A DNA stretch of 16,786 nucleotides from Desulfobacteraceae bacterium (GTDB taxonomy: Bacteria; Desulfobacterota; DSM-4660; Desulfatiglandales; Desulfatiglandaceae). The notes under the pieces were generated by a model. That model saw only the letters and a list, made by a program, of their open reading frames with translations. It had not been told where the DNA came from and ran no database searches. Position numbers and translations under genes: made by a program. Numbering within the stretch: position 1 is the stretch's first letter; the number at the start of each line of letters is the position of its first letter. The stretch spans positions 1 to 16,786 of the forward strand of contig JAUUVE010000010.1 of assembly GCA_030589715.1 (NCBI GenBank), read 5' to 3'. Shown here piece by piece: positions 13,618 through 16,786 of this stretch.

Positions 13618-14205
13618 ATGGAAAAAGAAAAGGATTTGCCGGCGGTCATAAGGGATGTTTTGAATACCAGAACTCCACGGGTCATCGAAGATAGGCAATC
13701 TCTGTACAAACATGCCGCCGTGCTGATCCCTCTTTTCAAGGCTCATGATGAATACAGGGTCCTTTTTACCAAGCGGACCAACAGGGTGGAGGAGCACAAG
13801 GGTCAGATATCTTTCCCAGGAGGTGCTGTGGATGATGGAGATGTATCGCTTCAGGAGACAGCCTTGAGGGAGGCCTATGAGGAGATCGGTCTTCGGAAGG
13901 AGGATGTGGTGGTTTTGGGCCAGACCGATGATACCCTTACCCTGGCATCCAACTTTGTCATCCACCCATTTGTGGGATTGATCCCCCATCCCTACGGTTT
14001 CAGGATCAACGGCGAGGAGGTTAAAAGATTAATTGAGGTACCCCTTAGGGTATTTCTGGTGGAGAATTCTGCTGACAGAATGGATGATGTTCAATACGGA
14101 GGCAACACCTACCACAGTCTGGTCTTTCCCTATGATGGTGAGGTGATCTGGGGAGCCACGGCAAGGATCATGGAGAATTTTGTAGAGATCTTAGGAGAAA
14201 ATTAA
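13618..14205 (+). CDS. NudL-like CoA pyrophosphatase (Nudix hydrolase)
   Basis: This is a 195-residue Nudix hydrolase. The NuCoA signature appears as LFTKRTNRVEEHKGQISFPG (49-68), immediately followed by the Nudix box ending in ALREAYEEIGL with the metal-binding Glu85, Glu88 and Glu89. The first Glu of the textbook Nudix box is Val here, and E. coli NudL also lacks it, so this is a subfamily trait rather than a defect. The expected reaction is hydrolysis of CoA or acyl-CoA to 3',5'-ADP and (acyl-)phosphopantetheine. No good Shine-Dalgarno precedes the ATG at 13618. The frame is open back to 13567 with no standard start codon except the ATG, so I keep it. It faces the flavoprotein gene. Confidence 0.88.
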   Translation: MEKEKDLPAVIRDVLNTRTPRVIEDRQSLYKHAAVLIPLFKAHDEYRVLFTKRTNRVEEHKGQISFPGGAVDDGDVSLQETALREAYEEIGLRKEDVVVLGQTDDTLTLASNFVIHPFVGLIPHPYGFRINGEEVKRLIEVPLRVFLVENSADRMDDVQYGGNTYHSLVFPYDGEVIWGATARIMENFVEILGEN

Positions 14206-14233
14206 ACATCAATTTACACTCAAAACGCGCTTA

Positions 14234-14303
14234 TAATTTCAGGGCTCCTGACAGTCTACAAATGCAAGTCATGGCGTTTTAAATGTCAGGAGTTCTGAAT
14301 TTA
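14234..14303. other. Long imperfect inverted repeat between convergent genes
   Basis: CAGGGCTCCTGACA (14240-14253) pairs with TGTCAGGAGTTCTG (14284-14297) over 14 positions, with two G-U pairs in the plus-strand RNA. TATAATTT and AATTTA flanks extend it to about 20 with one mismatch. The loop is 30 nt. An alternative pairing AAAACGC (14222-14228) with GCGTTTT (14274-14280) competes. It sits between the Nudix and flavoprotein stop codons, so it may act as a bidirectional 3' end, although T-runs are poor. Confidence 0.5.
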
Positions 14304-14324
14304 CCCTTTGTCATAGTGGAGACA

Positions 14325-15131
14325 CTAATCAGCCTCGAAGGCCTTTACCCCAGCTTCGTACACACGGGTGATCTCAGTTAGTGCCTCTATATTCCGGCTG
14401 GCCGCTGCCAAAGCGTCAGCTTGGGCCAGGCCATATAGCTTAGTCGCACCCCCTTCGCTGGGGTCGGCCATGGCAGTCAAGTCGGCGAGAAGGCGCCGTT
14501 CAGCAGCCCGGCTTAACCCCAAGTATGGCAGATGATCGTACCACAGGAGTCGTTCCTCAAGGCTGGCGAAGGGATCGCGCTGCTTGCTCATAGCAGCGAT
14601 CCGGCTTCCAAGTTCCCCGGCTCGCTTCAGTGCACCATCAAAGTTGAACCGGGTTGCCGGCAATGGCTCCAAAGCACGCATCTGCATCATCTGGAAAAAG
14701 TGGTAAACTGGCCGAAGCCCGGAGACGAGGCCGTTACCCGTTCCTCCGGCAATGCTGATACCAAATGCTGGCAAACCTTGGAGAGGCGCCGATCGGGCAT
14801 GCACCCTGAACATCTTCAGGATGAAATATTTCACTATCCCGCTGGTATCCCACCAATAGACTGGCGTGCCCAAAACCAGCGCACCGCAGTTCAGGACCTT
14901 CTGACTAAGGTATTCAAACGCATCGTCATTATATGTGCACTTCAATTCGGTCATACACACCCAAGGAAGGCAGTCCTTGCAGGCCGCCACGACATGATCG
15001 GCCATCTGCACCAGTTCGGTGGAGGCACCCGCCCCCGCCGCACTCTCCAGCGCAGCGGTTACCAGTTGGTTCGTACGCCCCTCTTTATTAGGGCTACCAA
15101 CAAAACCCAAAACGATTCCTTCTTTTCCCAT
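14325..15131 (-). CDS. Flavodoxin-fold, probable iron-sulfur flavoprotein
   Basis: This 268-residue protein has an NADPH-dependent FMN reductase/flavodoxin-like domain (about 1-180). The FMN-phosphate loop is GSPNKEGRTNQLV (12-24) and the isoalloxazine-side segment is LGTPVYWWDTSGIVKYF (87-103). Between them lies a four-Cys motif, C51-x2-C54-x4-C59-x5-C65. This resembles the compact cluster motif of archaeal and clostridial iron-sulfur flavoproteins but with altered spacing. The C-terminal 90 residues are Ala-rich helices not needed for the core. AAAAGGAGGT lies directly upstream of the ATG, a very strong site. The gene follows the HMGL-like gene by 129 nt on the same strand, probably in one transcript. 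An electron-transfer or reductase role coupled to that enzyme is inferred. Confidence 0.82.
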   Translation of the reverse strand: MGKEGIVLGFVGSPNKEGRTNQLVTAALESAAGAGASTELVQMADHVVAACKDCLPWVCMTELKCTYNDDAFEYLSQKVLNCGALVLGTPVYWWDTSGIVKYFILKMFRVHARSAPLQGLPAFGISIAGGTGNGLVSGLRPVYHFFQMMQMRALEPLPATRFNFDGALKRAGELGSRIAAMSKQRDPFASLEERLLWYDHLPYLGLSRAAERRLLADLTAMADPSEGGATKLYGLAQADALAAASRNIEALTEITRVYEAGVKAFEAD

Positions 15132-15260
15132 AATTTACCTCCTTTTGGCTTTTATTTTCATCGATTAGACTGGATAAACGTCCATAAGTAAAGAACCCAC
15201 ACTTTCCCATTTTGCAGTCCCGCTTGTTAAGTTAGACGGTAATACAATCGCCGAGCATTT

Positions 15261-16220
15261 TCAACGAGTCTTCCGAAGAGTCGAAAGCAAACCGCTATGC
15301 ATAATTTTCCCGGGAAGAGGCCGGCCAATGACCCCCTCCGCGAGGCTCGCGGCGGCGATCAGCTTATCGAGGTCAATGCCGGTTTTGATGCCAAGTTCTT
15401 CACACATGAAAACCATATCCTCAGTGCAGATGTTCCCTGCTGCAGTGCTGTCTTTGAGTGCGGCAAAGGGGCAGCCTCCCAATCCGGCCACAGAACTGTC
15501 AAACAGGTCTATACCCATTTGGAGAGCCGCATAGAAATTGGCTGCACCAAGGCCACGCGTGTCGTGAAGATGCAGCCCCAGACGTGCGCCAGGCGCTGCC
15601 TCTCTAACCGCCTCGATACGGCGTTTAAGCCCCTCGGGGTTTGCCCAACCGACCGTATCAGCCAGATAGATATTGGGCAGGGGTCGCGCCTGGCCCTGGC
15701 AAATATCCACTATGAACCTCACGCAATCAATCACAGCCGACAAGCGGACGTTGCCTGATAGGTTGCAGCCGAATGCCGTCAAGATGTAGGCCTCTTGCAA
15801 GGGAAGGCCATAAGAATCGTACACTCCCAGCAAGTCCAGCTGGTTTCGACGCATCTGTTCGGTGGTGCAGTTGTTATTCATTAGACAGAAAGCATCAGTA
15901 GTGTATAAGACCATCTTCCCGTATAAGTAGGCACCAGGCAATGCAGCAAGACGCTCAAAGCCACGTTTGTTCAACCAAACACCGGTATAACGCACTCCCT
16001 CTCGCCGAGTGATTGCTTCGAACAGTTCCTCGGCATCGGCCATGGAAGGGACTGCTTTCGGGCTGACAAAGGAGGCAACCTGAATTCGTTTGAGGCCTGT
16101 TTCGCTCAGTGCGTCAATGTCTTTAGCGCGGTCTTCCAGAGAAAAGCGTCGTTTCTCTATTTGAAATCCCTCGCGGGGCCCCTCTTCATGGAACTCAACA
16201 AACTTAGGTAGATTGCCCAT
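15261..16220 (-). CDS. HMG-CoA lyase-like (HMGL/DRE-TIM) enzyme
   Basis: This 319-residue TIM-barrel enzyme is related to 3-hydroxy-3-methylglutaryl-CoA lyase. Marks are EGPREGFQ (13-20; Arg16 matches the catalytic Arg), QVASFVSPKAVPSMADAEE (47-65), LADTVGWANP (186-195), LHLHDTRGLG (216-225; His217 and His219 bind the metal) and the flexible-loop Cys in GLGGCPFA (Cys250), plus GNICTED. The metal Asp of HMG-CoA lyase (PRDG in human) is Glu17 here (PREG), as in some isopropylmalate/homocitrate synthase relatives. The substrate may therefore be another 3-hydroxyacyl-CoA. The ATG has GAAGGAGAG upstream. It leads the operon with the flavoprotein. Confidence 0.88.
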   Translation of the reverse strand: MGNLPKFVEFHEEGPREGFQIEKRRFSLEDRAKDIDALSETGLKRIQVASFVSPKAVPSMADAEELFEAITRREGVRYTGVWLNKRGFERLAALPGAYLYGKMVLYTTDAFCLMNNNCTTEQMRRNQLDLLGVYDSYGLPLQEAYILTAFGCNLSGNVRLSAVIDCVRFIVDICQGQARPLPNIYLADTVGWANPEGLKRRIEAVREAAPGARLGLHLHDTRGLGAANFYAALQMGIDLFDSSVAGLGGCPFAALKDSTAAGNICTEDMVFMCEELGIKTGIDLDKLIAAASLAEGVIGRPLPGKIMHSGLLSTLRKTR

Positions 16221-16296
16221 TAAAGCTCTCCTTCAGAGTTAAACTCATCGCACCTTTTCCATATGGACGGATAAGATGTTGCTTTTTAAGTAGACA

Positions 16297-16325
16297 AGTA
16301 TGGGAAAATTTGGCTTGTGTGTCAA
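16297..16325 (-). promoter_or_regulatory. Promoter of the HMGL-flavoprotein operon
   Basis: On the minus strand TTGACA (16320-16325, perfect -35) is followed after exactly 17 nt by CATACT (16297-16302, 4/6 to -10). Transcription would begin near 16290, about 70 nt upstream of the ATG at 16220. Confidence 0.6.
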
Positions 16326-16326
16326 T

Positions 16327-16356
16327 AATGACCACTTGCAAGATGTTGTGGTCATT
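16327..16356. promoter_or_regulatory. 9-bp dyad adjoining the -35 box
   Basis: AATGACCAC (16327-16335) and GTGGTCATT (16348-16356) are perfect arms separated by 12 nt. The near arm ends 1 nt from the -35 hexamer. The position suits an activator or a repressor touching the -35 box. The binding family is not identified. Confidence 0.5.
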
Positions 16357-16392
16357 GGATTTGTGCTGAGTTGGTGTGTGAATAGTCAACCA

Positions 16393-16436
16393 CCACCCCT
16401 AAAAAGGGTGGCTTGAATGGTGACCCTTAAAGGGTC
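16393..16436. other. Two small tandem hairpins
   Basis: CCACCC (16393-16398) pairs with GGGTGG (16406-16411) around CTAAAAA. GACCCTT (16422-16428) faces AAGGGTC (16430-16436) with almost no loop. They stand between the TIGR04076-like stop and the HMGL promoter. They may end the former transcript, although neither has a clear T-run on the minus strand. Confidence 0.35.
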
Positions 16437-16454
16437 TTTAAAAGAATAGTACTC

Positions 16455-16481
16455 ACCGCAGAGACGCGGAGGACGTAGAGT
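16455..16481. repeat. CGCAGAGA-type dispersed repeat unit
   Basis: CACCGCAGAGACGCGGAGGA and the following CGTAGAG form three degenerate CGNRGAG(G/A) units in a row. From memory, nearly the same CGCAGAGACGC motif recurs in intergenic DNA of many environmental bacterial genomes. It lies just after the TIGR04076-like stop codon. Confidence 0.4.
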
Positions 16482-16786
16482 TTACTTTTTTATTGTTTTC
16501 CTTTGAGAGGAAGGAAAACAATAATCACAAGCCGAACCCGACACAACAATCTTATCCAAATTTACGTTATTATATGCCCAGCTATTGTAATCACATGGAT
16601 CGAGGCACTGGACGTAGGCCTTATCCCCATCACGAGATAATCTCAGCTTTCTCGGATCCACTCCGTTGTAAAGCGCGACATGGTATGGGAGGATAGAGGA
16701 TAAAGAATGCATGCAAACATTGTCTGTTTCTTTCAGGTTTAACCGATATCCCTCGTCCAAGACAATCTTGTCTCCCATCCTGTAGA
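16482..16786 (-). CDS. TIGR04076-like small protein, 5' end outside window
   Basis: The frame is open to the window edge (YR precedes the first Met at 16778), so the true start lies beyond. The visible 98-100 residues show the TIGR04076-type order: MGDKIVL, then ETDNVCMHSLSSILPYHVAL, YNGVDP and AYVQCLDPC. The function of the family is unknown. Family members usually end with a Gly-rich YTxGGTVxFEI-like strand. Here the sequence instead turns into NSWAYNNVNLDKIVV and a lysine-rich end that is encoded by a perfect inverted repeat. The C-terminus may therefore be replaced by intergenic-repeat sequence or simply be divergent. Several Cys residues remain. I am fairly sure of the family and less sure of the C-terminus. 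Confidence 0.6.
   Translation of the reverse strand, partial: YRMGDKIVLDEGYRLNLKETDNVCMHSLSSILPYHVALYNGVDPRKLRLSRDGDKAYVQCLDPCDYNSWAYNNVNLDKIVVSGSACDYCFPSSQRKTIKK
16491..16523. other. Perfect 12-bp inverted repeat at the 3' end of the last gene
   Basis: TATTGTTTTCCT and AGGAAAACAATA flank a 9-nt spacer (coordinates within about 1 nt). It lies inside the final codons of the TIGR04076-like frame. The adjoining run of six T on the plus strand precedes, rather than follows, the stem for plus-strand transcripts, so it is not a standard terminator in either direction. Confidence 0.5.

Noticed and set aside
14532..15191. 219-residue plus-strand ORF
   Set aside because: It lies opposite the flavoprotein, whose FMN motif, Cys cluster and strong ribosome-binding site show the minus strand is the coding one.
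15297..15758. 153-residue plus-strand ORF
   Set aside because: It is the complement of the HMGL-like gene, which has metal and loop motifs in order.
1..16786. CRISPR array, tRNA, rRNA or transposase genes
   Set aside because: No regularly spaced repeats, no cloverleaf-type sequence and no transposase motifs were seen on either strand by eye.

Overview
The window is bacterial chromosomal sequence with dense, short-spaced genes. The mix fits a deltaproteobacterial (Desulfobacterota-like) anaerobe such as a syntroph or sulfate reducer: a DUF3786 protein, a KamA-type radical SAM aminomutase, a WbqC-family protein, a PaaK-type aryl-CoA ligase, a possible iron-sulfur flavoprotein and an HMG-CoA lyase-type enzyme. 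The taxonomic assignment is an inference from gene content. There is no rRNA, tRNA, CRISPR array or intact transposase.

Layout. (1) 1-5751, plus strand: nitroreductase-family protein, membrane-anchored DUF218 protein, DUF3786 protein, then a tight trio of WbqC-family protein, lysine 2,3-aminomutase-type radical SAM enzyme and beta-CASP metallo-beta-lactamase-fold RNase-like protein. The trio has a 3-nt gap and then a 4-nt ATGA overlap. (2) 5916-7321, minus strand: RRM RNA-binding protein, bifunctional-nuclease-domain (DUF151) protein and cold-shock protein. The cold-shock gene has its own recognisable promoter, a palindrome centred on the -10 box, and a leader of about 120 nt with a hairpin. 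(3) 7718-9260, minus: AMP-forming aryl-CoA ligase followed by a 62-residue helical orphan protein, closed by a terminator-like 12-bp inverted repeat plus T5. (4) 9261-12540: a decay zone. It holds a REP/MITE-like element, a frameshifted nucleoside 2-deoxyribosyltransferase, a metallo-hydrolase fossil that has lost its metal-binding core, a C-terminal remnant of endonuclease I and two unidentified coding-like tails, all around one intact LysM lytic transglycosylase. (5) 12630-14205, plus: amidohydrolase-2 family protein and a NudL-like CoA pyrophosphatase. (6) 14325-16220, minus: HMG-CoA lyase-like enzyme and flavodoxin/Fe-S flavoprotein, apparently one operon behind a TTGACA-17-CATACT promoter with a 9-bp dyad just upstream of the -35 box. 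(7) 16482-16786: a TIGR04076-like protein cut by the window edge.

How the genes work together. Regions 3 and 6 suggest acyl-CoA or aromatic acid metabolism with low-potential electron transfer. Region 2 groups three nucleic-acid-interacting proteins. I see no convincing complete new defence or mobile system. The observations most worth a second look are the regulatory architecture of the cold-shock gene and the HMGL operon, the WbqC-KamA-beta-CASP coupling, and the cluster of broken genes that simple ORF calling would miss or misname.
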